From Hofstenia miamia (taxonomy: Eukaryota > Xenacoelomorpha > Acoela > Hofsteniidae): a stretch of 64,000 nt of DNA. Position numbers and translations under genes: made by a program. The notes beneath the pieces were generated by a model. It made no database searches. It was not told the origin of the DNA and saw only the letters and a list, made by a program, of their open reading frames with translations. Shown here one piece after another: positions 37,740-49,250 of this stretch. The stretch covers positions 339,542-403,541 of the forward strand of contig CABFPE010000157.1 of assembly GCA_900660155.1 (NCBI GenBank), written 5' to 3'. Positions within the stretch are counted from its first letter, which is position 1, and every line of letters begins with the position of its first letter.

Positions 37740-40100
37740 ATTCTAAAAATAAATAAATATGGACTTAAGAAATATTTATGTTTATTTTAAATGTGAATAG
37801 AAAATTTGAAGTGCTTCAACACTATATTGAGTTAAAAAATGTACATATACTTACGAAATAGTGTATCCAAATCAACTTATTTGTAAGCTTTGAAATAATC
37901 TTGTTTCTAAAATTGTCATCAACTATAATCATAATATATTCATGGAGTTTAAATAATTGAGTTTCTTATAGTATTACCTATCGTATTAATTTTTTATGTC
38001 CAATTTCAAAAATAACCACTTTTCAATGTCACTATGAATTGAAGTTGTTTCAAACAAGATTAATTTACTTCAAAATTGCAGCTAAGGCGATGAAAACAAG
38101 AATAGCTTAAATAATGTCAAATTAAAGAACAACCCCAAAATTTATATAGAAAGGCATTAAATAAATTGTTGTAGACTGAATTAAAAAATCAGTGATAAAA
38201 AAATTAATTTTTCAAACAAAATTTGAGATTTAAATATAAATTTTGAATTGTACTGAAATTGGATACTAAATTGGATTAAAATTTTTAAATTATATAACAG
38301 AAACATTAAATAAATTAATACTCTATTAATAGTATACCGACGGTATGGTTCCATAAACATTTTTGTGTTAGTGATTATAATAATGACAAACCTTTTGAGT
38401 ACTAAGTTGATCTTAGCATTGCAAGTTGGTTAGAGTGCATATTTAAATGAGATTTTTTATTGAAGAGCATCCCAAATTACACTATTATTTTTACATTTTG
38501 GCAGTGTTTGCAAAAGCTAAAGTATTCCACTTGCTTCTCTGTATTCTGTGCTTTTTCTTTGACATACATATTAGAAAGAATCCTTTTCAGAAGTCGGCTC
38601 TTCCATTTGAATGTTTGTACAAACTAATGTTTTTGGTTGCTTTACTATTTTATCATTATGTGATGGCGAACATGAATCGCACATTTCAGATTTGAAGTAT
38701 TCGTCACCAATTTTGTAAGTTGTTGGAAAGAATAAGGCGGAACCTGCTGTGTCAACAATGAAATTCAGTTACAAAATTTCACTTAGATTGAGATTATTAA
38801 CACACTTAAATTGGGATTCAAAGTAAAACTGTGTGTAATACAGTATTAAACTTGCTAATATTACTCAACAGTTGAAGAGCTCTCTATATTTGATTTGGAG
38901 ATTTTTCCAAAAGAGTATTAAAAAGGAACCCAGTAAAGTATTTTTCTGAATATCTGCTCATTTTTTGCATGATATTGATTTTCAATTGTTTACTAATTTT
39001 ATTAAATCCTCAAATTTTTTGATTTAATGACGCTATCACATTTCTAAAATTCTACATTAATGGTGTTCATATGACGAATACTTGGTCAAAGTTTCATTAA
39101 TTCATCAATCAATATCAATTAGGGCACTATATTGTTGAATAATAGAAAAATTCAAAGTCATATTACAGTTTGCAAAATGAATAATTTTCTTATCTGTAAA
39201 AAATTCCATGCATCTATACGATCACTACAATTTAATTCGTATTTTGTTAATATCCAAAATGGTTTATGTAAAAATGCACAATTTTGTTTTCTAAAAAATT
39301 ATACATGCAATGCTTTTAGAAGGACTTATACATATACATGCTTTATTTATACAATATTAGTACATTAATTTTACACAGCTGTAGATTTTACACGTTTCTA
39401 TTCTTCTGCATTACTTGGCTTTACATGTCTTTTTTTCTACTTTTCCCATTTGCAGGTTGTTACACCTTTTCTCAGCTTTGCACACCTTTTTTCAGTTTAT
39501 TTCATTCATGACTCTTGTGTGGCCGTAGACATTTACATGAGTTTTCTGCTTTCCACTACTTTTGTAAGTTTAAGAGTAGATATCCTCTTGGTATAGAATT
39601 CCCCACTTTTTTCCTCATATTATAGTTGCCATAGAAATGAGAACACAGTATCCTGATGATTCACGGAATTGTAGCTAATGTGTACATAAAATATGAAGGC
39701 ATTAACCCATCTATCCAAATCACACACCCACATCAAATTCACCTTCTGAATGTATAAATGCTCTAAATAGTGTATTATTCATATGCAAAAAAACAGGCAC
39801 ATCGTATTTAGAAGAGAGAGCACTAAGAATTTTGAGAAAATTATGAACTAATAATTTATAGCTCAATATAGTGAAAACCAATGTCTATAAATTCACTTAA
39901 CCATGGTATAAACTACTACTTGAAAATTTAATACATATTTCCTTAATATCACCTAAATGGCACAACAAAGCAAAAATTAATTTGTAAAATTTTACTTCAG
40001 TCAATTTCACTAAACAAATTATTAAACAAAATATTTATCTTAGTGAAAATCATTGTGCATAAATTCGATTTAAAGCAAAACTTTAAGAACATGTTCAGTT
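37740..40100. other. AT-rich stretch, no gene recognised
   Basis: The 82-codon frame at 38447-38695 is hydrophobic but resembles nothing known to me. At 39893-39945 there is an inverted partial match (CTTAACCATGGTATAAACT) to the 232-bp repeat at 42848, so scraps of that family extend here. Confidence 0.4.
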
Positions 40101-40103
40101 AAC

Positions 40104-40274
40104 CATAAAATATTACAATGTACATAGCCAGTGAAAACAAAATATGGAAAAGTATCACCATACCATATTTGTGTGTAGATGCATTTTAAAATCATTAGCC
40201 CAGACTGCCTTGTTTTTTAATCTTTGAGCCACAAGGTTGATTACTCACAAATTTGATATGTTCTTTTATGCTAA
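40104..40274 (+). repeat. Left arm of a 4.6-kb-apart inverted repeat
   Basis: This segment is the reverse complement of 44577-44746 at roughly 85-90% by eye. Shared blocks include GCCAGTG, ACCATA..ATTTGTGTGTAG, GACTGCCTTG and TTTGATATGTTCTTTTATGC. The arms may be the ends of a mobile element spanning 40104-44746. Confidence 0.85.
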
Positions 40275-42847
40275 CTAATCATTTTTTTGCCTATCAACAA
40301 TGATGATAAAAACCGTGTATGCCAGAGGTGAAAAATTCAATGAGGTTATCTAAAGACAGAGTATGTGGATATTTGCCAAAAGCATTATGAAAAAACCACA
40401 AAAGACCTGCATCTGAGGTGAAGTGTTTGTTAAAGACTGAGGAGAAGTTGTCATGCCCTGTAGTAGTCAGTGAACTTAACTCAGTTTCTGAAAAACCTCA
40501 GGTACAATACATCCCAATTTATGAATTGTGGGTTGGTGAATGGTTTACAATTTGTAATGTGTACCCATTTCAAACAAATTGTGGTCTTGCAGTAAAAATT
40601 ATTTTGTAAAACAGAAATTACCTTTTCCTCACTAAAAGTTATGCACAACAAGCTGGAGCACAGTTCAAAATGTTAATTGGGCTTACAGTTCTCTGATGTC
40701 AGAATAAACCTTTAAAATATTTTGGTTGTAAGCTAAGCACTGTATAAAAATTTGGTGTGTAATTTTATATTAGAAGGTGTAAATAGATAATTTTTCTCAA
40801 ATTTATTTTCTCATGTATTTTACATAAATTAACAATTCTTTAACTAAAACTATAATAAACAAGAGATGGTTTTACTAAGTAATATAAAATGATAGAGACT
40901 ATATCAGAAATGTTGGGCTTGAACTAACAGCTTAAGTAAATAAATTAAGAAATGTATATCATTTTACTACTATCCAGAATGTATAATTTACCCTAATCTA
41001 TGCATTGATGTGTTAGGCAAAACATTTTGTGTTTTAGACACAACATAAACCTGAGCTCAACAAAATTCCATTTAAAGATGAAAATGTTGAAATTTCAATC
41101 TTAAATAAAATGCAATGTATTTAATTCAAACATTCAGTCTTTACAGAGAGTGTAATACTGATTGTTGATTTTTCTTCATCAGGGTAGGTTGTTTTTATGC
41201 TTTGAGATGTGGAATTCTCTTTTTCCACAAAACTCATTACAACTGGCAAAATTTAGAAATTATATAATGTCTTGTCCAATACATTAAAATCTCTAAGAAT
41301 ATATGTCAGTCAATATATTTTTATACTAATGAGTAGTTATTCAAGCACCTCTTTCATGTAAAAGAGTGGGAATCAAAATTCATGTATGCTTTCAATTAAT
41401 GCTAAGACCTCTTAGAGACTTCAACACCTTTAAACTGCATTTGTTATAACATTTGATATATTTGAATCATCATGTAAAGAGATACAAATTTAAAAATTAC
41501 TATGAAATGCAGGTGTACCTTTGATCATTATTTCTAGTAACATGTTAAAAATTTGCTAATACAATGAAAACCTGTTGGAATGGTAAGCATTCATTGTAAA
41601 AAAGGAAAATTCATAGAAAATTTTAGACATGGAATTATATATTTAATGAACAAGTGTTCAAAATCTGCTATCATCATAATTGATTGATGTGAAAAATGAA
41701 TATTAAGTGTATATATTCAAACAAATAAACGTATAAATGATGGGAAAATAAATAATTGTATAAAACTAGCATCATTGTTGGTTCAGTTGATGGTAAATCA
41801 AAAGGAATTTATCTGGTTGGTCTATTATCAACACCTTAAAACAACTGAATTTAAGAAAAAGCATAAAAATATGCCTGTGAACAATGTGGGTGGAGATGCA
41901 TAAATTACTTTGATCTAGTAGCACTTGTTTAAGTTTCTACAGCACATGATAATTTAAAATGGAAAGAAGCAAAAATTTCAAGTAAAACTAAAACTTTATT
42001 CAATTTTTACAAAGATTGGTCAGTGATTTGGAAATTATTCAATAACATAAATCTTGTTATATCTTCAATAAACAATTAGTATACTAAATTTGTTTAATTA
42101 TTTCTAATATCATATCAAATAACAACTTCTACTACATTAAGTGAATACTATACAAATTTATTTTTGCTTAAAAACACCATGTTCTAGTTTCCATAGAGAT
42201 TATAATTTCAAAACAACACAGTTAAAAAAATAAATGGAGCAGTGAATCTGGTAAAAATGAAGACGTTTGGGAGAAAAGATTCAGCAAATAATTAATGAAA
42301 TAATATATTTTTAAAGTTCTTTGTTTTATTTAATGAATCTTATCTATTAAAAATAGCCATGTTTCAGCTATTAGATGTTACCTGATAGACAATGTGGTTT
42401 TGTATTGGAAAGCCTATTTCTTTCATGTTAAAGAAAAGATAAAAATATAAAAATCATGATTCTTCTGGTAAAATGAAGTCAATCTAGCAGTGTTTACATT
42501 TTTTTTCAATGGAATGGGCACTTGAATTCACAGTCCTTTATTATATGTATACTTATTGGTGTATTTTTACCAAATATATATTTAAATTTTAGTTTTTATT
42601 CAACACTCAGATTTTCATGGCAATGTTTGGGGGAATTTATTCACTGAACACTTATTAAGTTTCCAATTTTCAATCAATAATTGGTGACATAGCACCTACA
42701 CATACAAACATTGGTATGCACTTGATACTTGAATTTAATGTTTTCACTTTCATCACATTTGTACTAAAATGTAATACTTATTAATATTCGTATTTTTAAC
42801 CATTATTTGACCTAACGCTTGATATTTGGATGATATTATTAACTGCA
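40275..42847. other. Interior of the inverted-repeat unit, no coding signal
   Basis: AT-rich and repeat-like. The 63-codon frame at 40418-40609 shows no family resemblance. No transposase, polymerase or integrase motif was found. Confidence 0.5.
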
Positions 42848-43079
42848 TATATGTACTAAATTTTAAAGTCATAGTAGAGTTTATACCATGGTTAAGCAAT
42901 TTTATAGATTTTGTTTTTCAATATATTGAACAATAAATTTTTAATTTCACAAAATTCTTAGCAATTTGGCTTCAATTTTCTAATAAATTTTTTTTCCCTT
43001 ACACTTGTATTTTAACTAAAACCCTAACCTAACATGTCTACATTTCAATTTTTTAACTAACAATTGACTAAAATGAATT
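42848..43079 (+). repeat. 232-bp direct repeat, left copy
   Basis: Matches 43907-44138 with no net length change and about two substitutions. The two copies exactly bracket the palindrome array. Confidence 0.95.
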
Positions 43080-43090
43080 CGATTGTCTAT

Positions 43091-43829
43091 TTTTGTGGAT
43101 TCCACAAAATGCTGGAATTTGTTGTTTCACTTGTAGTATATTTTTGTGGATTCCACAAAACTTCGGAAGAGAATTCTATTTTGATTGTCTATTTTTGTGG
43201 ATTCCACAAAATGCTGGAATTTGCTGTTTCACTTGTAAAATATTTTTGTGGATTCCACAAAAATTCGGAAGAGAATTCTATTTTGATTGTCTATTTTTGT
43301 GGATTCCACAAAATACTCGAATTTGTTGTTTCACTTGTAGTATANNNNNNNNNNNNNNNNNNNNNNNNNNNNNNNNNNNNNNNNNNNNNNNNNNNNNNNN
43401 NNNNNNNNNNNNNNNNNNNNNNNNNNNNNNNNNNNNNNNNNNNNNNNNNNNNNNNNNNNNNNNNNNNNNNNNNNNNNNNNNNNNNNNNNNNNNNNNNNNN
43501 NNNNNNNNNNNNNNNNNNNNNNNNNNNNNNNNNNNNNNNNNNNNNNNNNNNNNNNNNNNNNNNNNNNNNNNNNNNNNNNNNNNNNNNNNNNNNNNNNNNN
43601 NNNNNNNNNNNNNNNNNNNNNNNNNNNNNNNNNNNNNNNNNNNNNNNNNNNNNNNNNNNNNNNNNNNNNNNNNNNNNNNNNNNNNNNNNNNNNNTTCGAT
43701 TGTCTATTTTTGTGGATTCCACAAAATGCTGAAATTTGCTGTTTCATTTGTAAAATATTTTTGTGGATTCCACAAAACTTCAGAAGAGAATTGTTTAACT
43801 TGTTAATTATTTTTGTGGATTCCACAAAG
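43091..43829. repeat. Array of 19-bp palindromes at 51-bp period
   Basis: TTTTGTGGATTCCACAAAA, a perfect 9+1+9 palindrome, occurs at 43091, 43142, 43193, 43244 and 43295, exactly 51 bp apart. After an N gap (43345-43694) it recurs at 43708, 43759 and 43811; the last copy has one change at its edge. The 32-bp spacers alternate between two types, one starting TGCTGGAATTTG and one containing TTCGGAAGAGAATTC, so the true unit is a 102-bp dimer. Apparent frames across it (up to 237 codons with the gap) are artefacts of the repeat. Confidence 0.97.
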
Positions 43830-43906
43830 TATTTGAAGTTTTTGAAACTAAAATATTAATAACAAAAATGGAAAATGTGATTTATTCCATTTTTATTTGA
43901 CTATGT

Positions 43907-44138
43907 TATATGTACTAAATTTTAAAGTCATAGTAGAGTTTATACCATGGTTAAGCAATTTTATAGATTTTGTTTTTCAATATATTAAAAAATAAATTTT
44001 TAATTTCACAAAATTCTTAGCAATTTGGCTTCAATTTTCTAATAAATTTTTTTTCCCTTACACTTGTATTTTAACTAAAACCCTAACCTAACATGTCTAC
44101 ATTTCAATTTTTTAACTAACAATTGACTAAAATGAATT
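43907..44138 (+). repeat. 232-bp direct repeat, right copy
   Basis: Near-identical partner of 42848-43079, offset 1059 bp. The block between the two copies is the palindrome array. Confidence 0.95.
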
Positions 44139-44576
44139 TATACACATTGATTTCTGGTATGTAGAGTAATTTGTTTGAAACATGTTTAAATTTAAATTTT
44201 TTTTAACCACCAATTGGGTAGAATGAATGTATATGCCATATTTTTCATTTTTCAGGAAATATATATTTATTTTGTATTTGTTTTACAAATTTCTTGGCAA
44301 TTCTACCTATCAAATTCTTTGTTAAATGTTTTGATGAATAATACAAAATATTTATTGTGTAAGTTTATGCATTTACAAGTGTATATGTGTAAAACAAACA
44401 ACTAATTTGATGCAGAAAATTCATACTAAAAATGGTAAACCAAATTTCATTAGAAAGCATTGTTTATTTTTACATGGCTTTAAAAAATGAATCAACTTGG
44501 TGAATAATCTCATCACATAGTGCATAATGCTCGGCATGTGGAGTAAGTGCTAGCCAGAAATAATTGATACTTTCCA

Positions 44577-44746
44577 TAGCATAAAAGAACATATCAAATT
44601 TGTGAGTAATCAACTTCGTGGCTCAAAGATTAAAAAACAAGGCAGTCTAGGCTGATGATTTCAAATTGCATCTACACACAAATATGGTATGTTGATACTT
44701 TTTCATATTTTGTTTTCACTGGCTGAGTATATTGTACTATTTCATG
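44577..44746 (-). repeat. Right arm of the inverted repeat
   Basis: Reverse complement of 40104-40274. Similarity stops at about the same place at both outer ends. No target-site duplication could be seen outside the arms. Confidence 0.85.
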
Positions 44747-45600
44747 ATTGCTTGGGGATCATTTCATGACTAAAGATCTGAGTGTTCCATATAACAAGTT
44801 GTATAGTAAGGGCCTCCAGTTGAGTACTGACTTCTTCACAAATTTGTAAAATTTAGGTTTTCCCATCTGTTGCAAAATAGTGAGAAAATTTTGAAGGTTG
44901 TTTAGTTTCCTTGTAAAGATGTTATAAAACTTAAGATGTACATATAAACCTTTGATTGCAATTAACAAAGTAAATTTTAGCTTCAATGTCAGATGAATGT
45001 GTGCCTTCTTCTGGGACTTTGGTATTGAGGTAGAAGAAAGTGAAGAAGGTCCATAGGTTCAAGTGATTTTTAGCTTCATCAAAAAATATTGAGATGTTGT
45101 TTGTGACAATTTCTTCTGTCATTAGTTCCAGATCTGATAAATTTCCTCACATTATTGTTATAATTTCGTTTCTTTTAGAAATATAATAATATTGAAGTTT
45201 CCCGGATTAAATTGAACAATATCAAGTCACCTACTTTTGTTATATAGTGTGGCATCAACCAATGCCTTTACAAACATTTTCGTAATTAGTACTTCAAAAT
45301 TAATAAATATTAATTGTACAATATATTTACATGAATTTGTAATTGCGTGTGTTAGACAATCTGTGCTATTTTTGAACATTTAAATCGTCTGCTGTGCAGT
45401 ATTTCTTATATTAGTTGATTACCATGCAAAAGGTTAACAAGGCACCTACTAGTGTTTACTCATAGTTCACGGTATGCTTTTAGTGTTACTTTTGTTGATA
45501 AAATACCTGTTTTTCTGTGTACATACTTTGATTTTGTTATCAAAAGTTTAATAGAATTTACTCTGCCTTTAATTCTAGTTGTGTGTGTAATTTATTTAAA
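44747..45600. other. AT-rich stretch, nothing identified
   Basis: No gene recognised. The left limit of the following retroelement may lie somewhere in this stretch. Confidence 0.4.
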
Positions 45601-46067
45601 ATGCTTTTCTAAATTATCTGATTGTTGCCGAGGGTGCCATGTTCATGTGCAGCTTTACAAGTTCATCACTACAGTGCTTCGGCAGGACTAGGTGTAGGGC
45701 TTTACTCAACTCCTTATCATTTGTTATGTTTGTTATATTTTATTACAGCATCTAAATTGCACGAGCTGAGGCCTGCACTGAGTTTAGGTATACAAGCACG
45801 TAGGATACACTTTGCACTCAACAACTTATAGGGCTTTTCTCTCTCTTTATTTAAATTAGGGCTCCTGTCCAACGTGGCTCTTTCTCTTAAGGTTCTCTGT
45901 ATCGGATCGGCCAAGTGTGGCCATGCACCCTTCCTTTACCTGATCTCCTGGCTACCTTTAACTTTTAGTAGGAATAGGCTCGTTTAGCACTGGAGTCAGG
46001 CCGTTAATTACTGAGTTATCGGCAAATCCTGGTGTTCATCAACGCAGATTTCCATGCCAATGCCACC

Positions 46068-46085
46068 TGGCGACCACTGCAGGAC
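46068..46085 (+). other. Primer-binding site, tRNA-Arg type
   Basis: TGGCGACCACTGCAGGAC resembles the sequence complementary to the 3' end of a tRNA-Arg (TGGCGACC...CAGGAC), a primer used by several Ty3/Gypsy elements. It marks the inner edge of the lost or decayed 5' LTR. Confidence 0.55.
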
Positions 46086-48548
46086 ACTCCTAATGACAAG
46101 TACGTTTTATAATTAACGACACCTCTGCCAAGGGATCCTGAAAAAGAACCGTATGAAAGAATGAGCCAAATTTACCTAAAGTTTCAGAGACTCTATTTGT
46201 TTAGAAAGATTATTATACCGAAAAATTTTTTACCAACTACCTAAAGCCCTAACCATCTACCCAAAGATCGCCATTGCTGAAAGATGTATTTGTTCAAGCC
46301 CCTCGGGCATCACTAAAGAAAGAAAATGCCAACAACATGTAATAAAAAACAAGTTACTCCTACCTCTCAGTCCAACCCCCCGTCAAAGTACGAAACCCTC
46401 TCTAGAGAGGAATTAATCGAAAAAATTCACTCCTTTGAAGCCAACATAAACGCATTGAAGCAGAAAATCGAAGAAATTCAAATCGAAAATTACAAAAGAT
46501 TCGAAATGATCCAAAAAGAAAACCAAAACTTACGTCAGGAAATAGCACTATTACAAGCCGATAAAATTCAGATTGTCGACGAATACAAAACACTTCAAAC
46601 AAACGTCAAAAAAGCAAATGTACTCGGAACTAAAAGAAGCCCAAACACAAAATCAACGCCTGTGCGAAGAAAATGTAGCACTTGAAAAAAGGAACGAAAT
46701 TCTACAACAAAGAGTAGAAACCTCAGATGACATTCTTGAGCAGAACAATAATCTCTTGAAACAAGCGAAAGAAAGTAATCAACAGAACATTCAATTAACC
46801 GAAAAATTGATTACCGAAAAGGCGAAAAACATAATACTTCAAACTCAAGTTCGAAAAAAAAAATTCACTTTGACACTATCCGCAACGTTAACCCGAACTT
46901 TGCAATCCTAAACACTCCAGCAAGTTCAAACGAACTTACGCCTAGACAAAACACTCTGGGCATCATGTACAAAATCCGCCCGTTCCAATAAGCGAAACTA
47001 TTCCTCAACAGTCGTCTCCAATAACCATTTCAGAGTTAACAAATGTGACACAACCTCAGTCACCAATATTAAATCCTCTACTCGATAACATCAATAACAA
47101 ACTAGAAATATTAAACGATAGGTTAAAAAATTTAGAAAAGCCCACTTTGGATAAAAAGTTAATTAAATCTAAATTGCCACAAGTAGCTCCTGATGAAAAC
47201 CTTAAATTGTGAATGCCACCTAGACAATTTTCCGGCAAAGCTGACAGCATTTCCCCAACATTTGAAGAATGGCTCTTCACCTACGAACAGCACCTAACCA
47301 TTCAAAAAGCAGGCCAAGAGCACACTCTCGCCCAATTTTCTACATTCTTGACTGGCAAAGTCTTCAACTATTACCTAACTCTAGATAATATCACTAAATC
47401 GGAAGATTCTTTGTTGATTCAAAATTTTTATAACCACTTTCATGCACCGACCACATGAACCAAAATAAAATTCTTTTAAACAAAACAACCTACTCACAAG
47501 ACGACGATATCGAAGAGTACATCCTGCAAGTTGAACAATTATATCGACTTAGTAGATCTTCAACTGAATACTCTGCATGATTTGTTTACCTACATCACTT
47601 ACGGTATGCCTCTTCAAATCAGACGCAGATTTGAACAGAAATGTAGCCCCGACGATAAGATACTTACCTTTATTAAAAAAGCTGTTAAACTACAGATAGA
47701 AAATTACAAAAAAATATCTAACCAAATTAAATCAAATGAGTCAGCACCATCAAAATACTACATTCCTAAACCAAGGAAAGCCATAACTTCTAATGCTACA
47801 CCAGCAACATCAACGAAAAGCAAACCAGCAGCCACAGAGACACGTCCAAAGGCCATCAACCTCAATACAATTCACTGTAACCACTGCGGTCAACCGTGGA
47901 CATATCCACACAAATTGCCAAGCATCCATCCACCTACTAGCTGACAAAGAATGTTATTAAACTGACGATAGTAACGTTTAGAAATCCGATTCCGATGAAG
48001 ATGGCGATTTAAACTACTAAGAGCGCCGACTCCCAGCTGAGCAGGAACAGTTCTAGTAACAACTGACTTACAAAAAAACACTATACCTGTCACTATTAAC
48101 GGCGTTTCGGTGTCGATTATAGCTGATACCTGTGCACATCAAATCGGCATTTATCATAATAACATTACCTCTCATAACCATAAACTAGTTAATGCCTCTG
48201 ACGATTATCTTGATACCAAAAGCAAAATAGACAACCTTGAATTCACTATTTCAAACACCAAATTCAACCACGACTTCTTGTGGTTGATACAACTAACCAT
48301 ACCTTACCCTATGAACTGATTCTAGGAAAAGACTTGCTCAAAAGTATCACTGCATAATTAATTTTATGAATAAAACCATAACAATCGATCCGCATAACAA
48401 GGACATAACAACTCACCTACAAACTATTGAATCGAAAACCATACTATTACGCCCTTCGCAAACAGAAAAGATTGAACCATTCAGTTGACCAGCCGATAAC
48501 CACCGATATCGTCATAAACCACCAACAGGGCATAAATTCTAAGAAAAN

Positions 48549-49250
48549 TAGGCTCTAAAATTCATCAGCGGCGGCGGCTTGACTGGCTGCTTCAAAATTT
48601 TCATAAAAAATACATGTAAGTCATAAAAATCTATTTTAATAAAGGTGAGTTCATTGTGTGGATGCACCCGTTTGTGTGTGAAGCTAGGCCTAATTTTTTT
48701 CGAATTCCTATCCAAGTTTTCATAATTGTAGAAATATCTCTCGGAAGTGTCATGCGAGTGAGCGATTTTTTGAAATTCAGCGAGGGCTATGGGAGGGCTA
48801 ATAAAGGGCCCGGACTCCACGTTTTGGTACAATAAAAAACAGCTTAACAACATTCATTTAATAGGTACTAGTAGTCGATAGTACAAAATTTAATGAAATA
48901 AACAGATAAACAAACCAACATAAAAAGTTCAGCAAAATAAGAATGCTCCTATAAAGCGATAGCGCGTCTAAATTAAGATCTTGGCTTACCACATGTGGTT
49001 AAATGAACACTAAAATTTCTTTGAGATTAGTGCAAGACAATAGCATAGCTCATAACCAAATTTCATTAAGGATTATATAATATGAATGTTGAATCGAAAA
49101 TTGTAAGTAGTCAATGTTATATATTTTCAATCAAATTATACTACGAACAATTTGAAATTTTGTTATTCAAATCATTATTTCTTGAATGTTTCCAAGCCGA
49201 CCCACGCCGTTTCAAAACTCTCGGCGGCAGCGGTGCGGCACCCAGCTCTA
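48549..49250. mobile_element. hAT-like element inserted in the Ty3 fossil
   Basis: At this point the retroelement sequence gives way to about 700 bp of unrelated DNA. The right end, read on the other strand, is TAGAGCTGGGTGCCGC, closely resembling the end of the 36590 element (TAAAGCTGGATAC). GCGGCGGCGG at the left and GGCGGCAGCGGTGCGG at the right are subterminal GC-rich repeats. The left border coincides with an N at 48548, so the target duplication cannot be checked. A minus-strand frame of about 100 codons inside (48539-48853) is unrecognised. Confidence 0.7.

Noticed and set aside
43064-43825. Open frames of 143-237 codons crossing 43.1-43.8 kb on both strands
   Set aside because: They exist only because the 51-bp repeat unit is a multiple of three and the N gap is read as unknown residues; the repeated FCGFHK/LWIPQN peptides are translations of the palindrome.
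43091-43829. CRISPR array
   Set aside because: Regular palindromic repeats are present, but the spacers are only two repeated types, there are no cas genes and the context is eukaryotic.
46402-46602. Antisense frames across the Ty3 fossil as genes
   Set aside because: They are shadows of the gag and pol regions on the opposite strand with no family resemblance.
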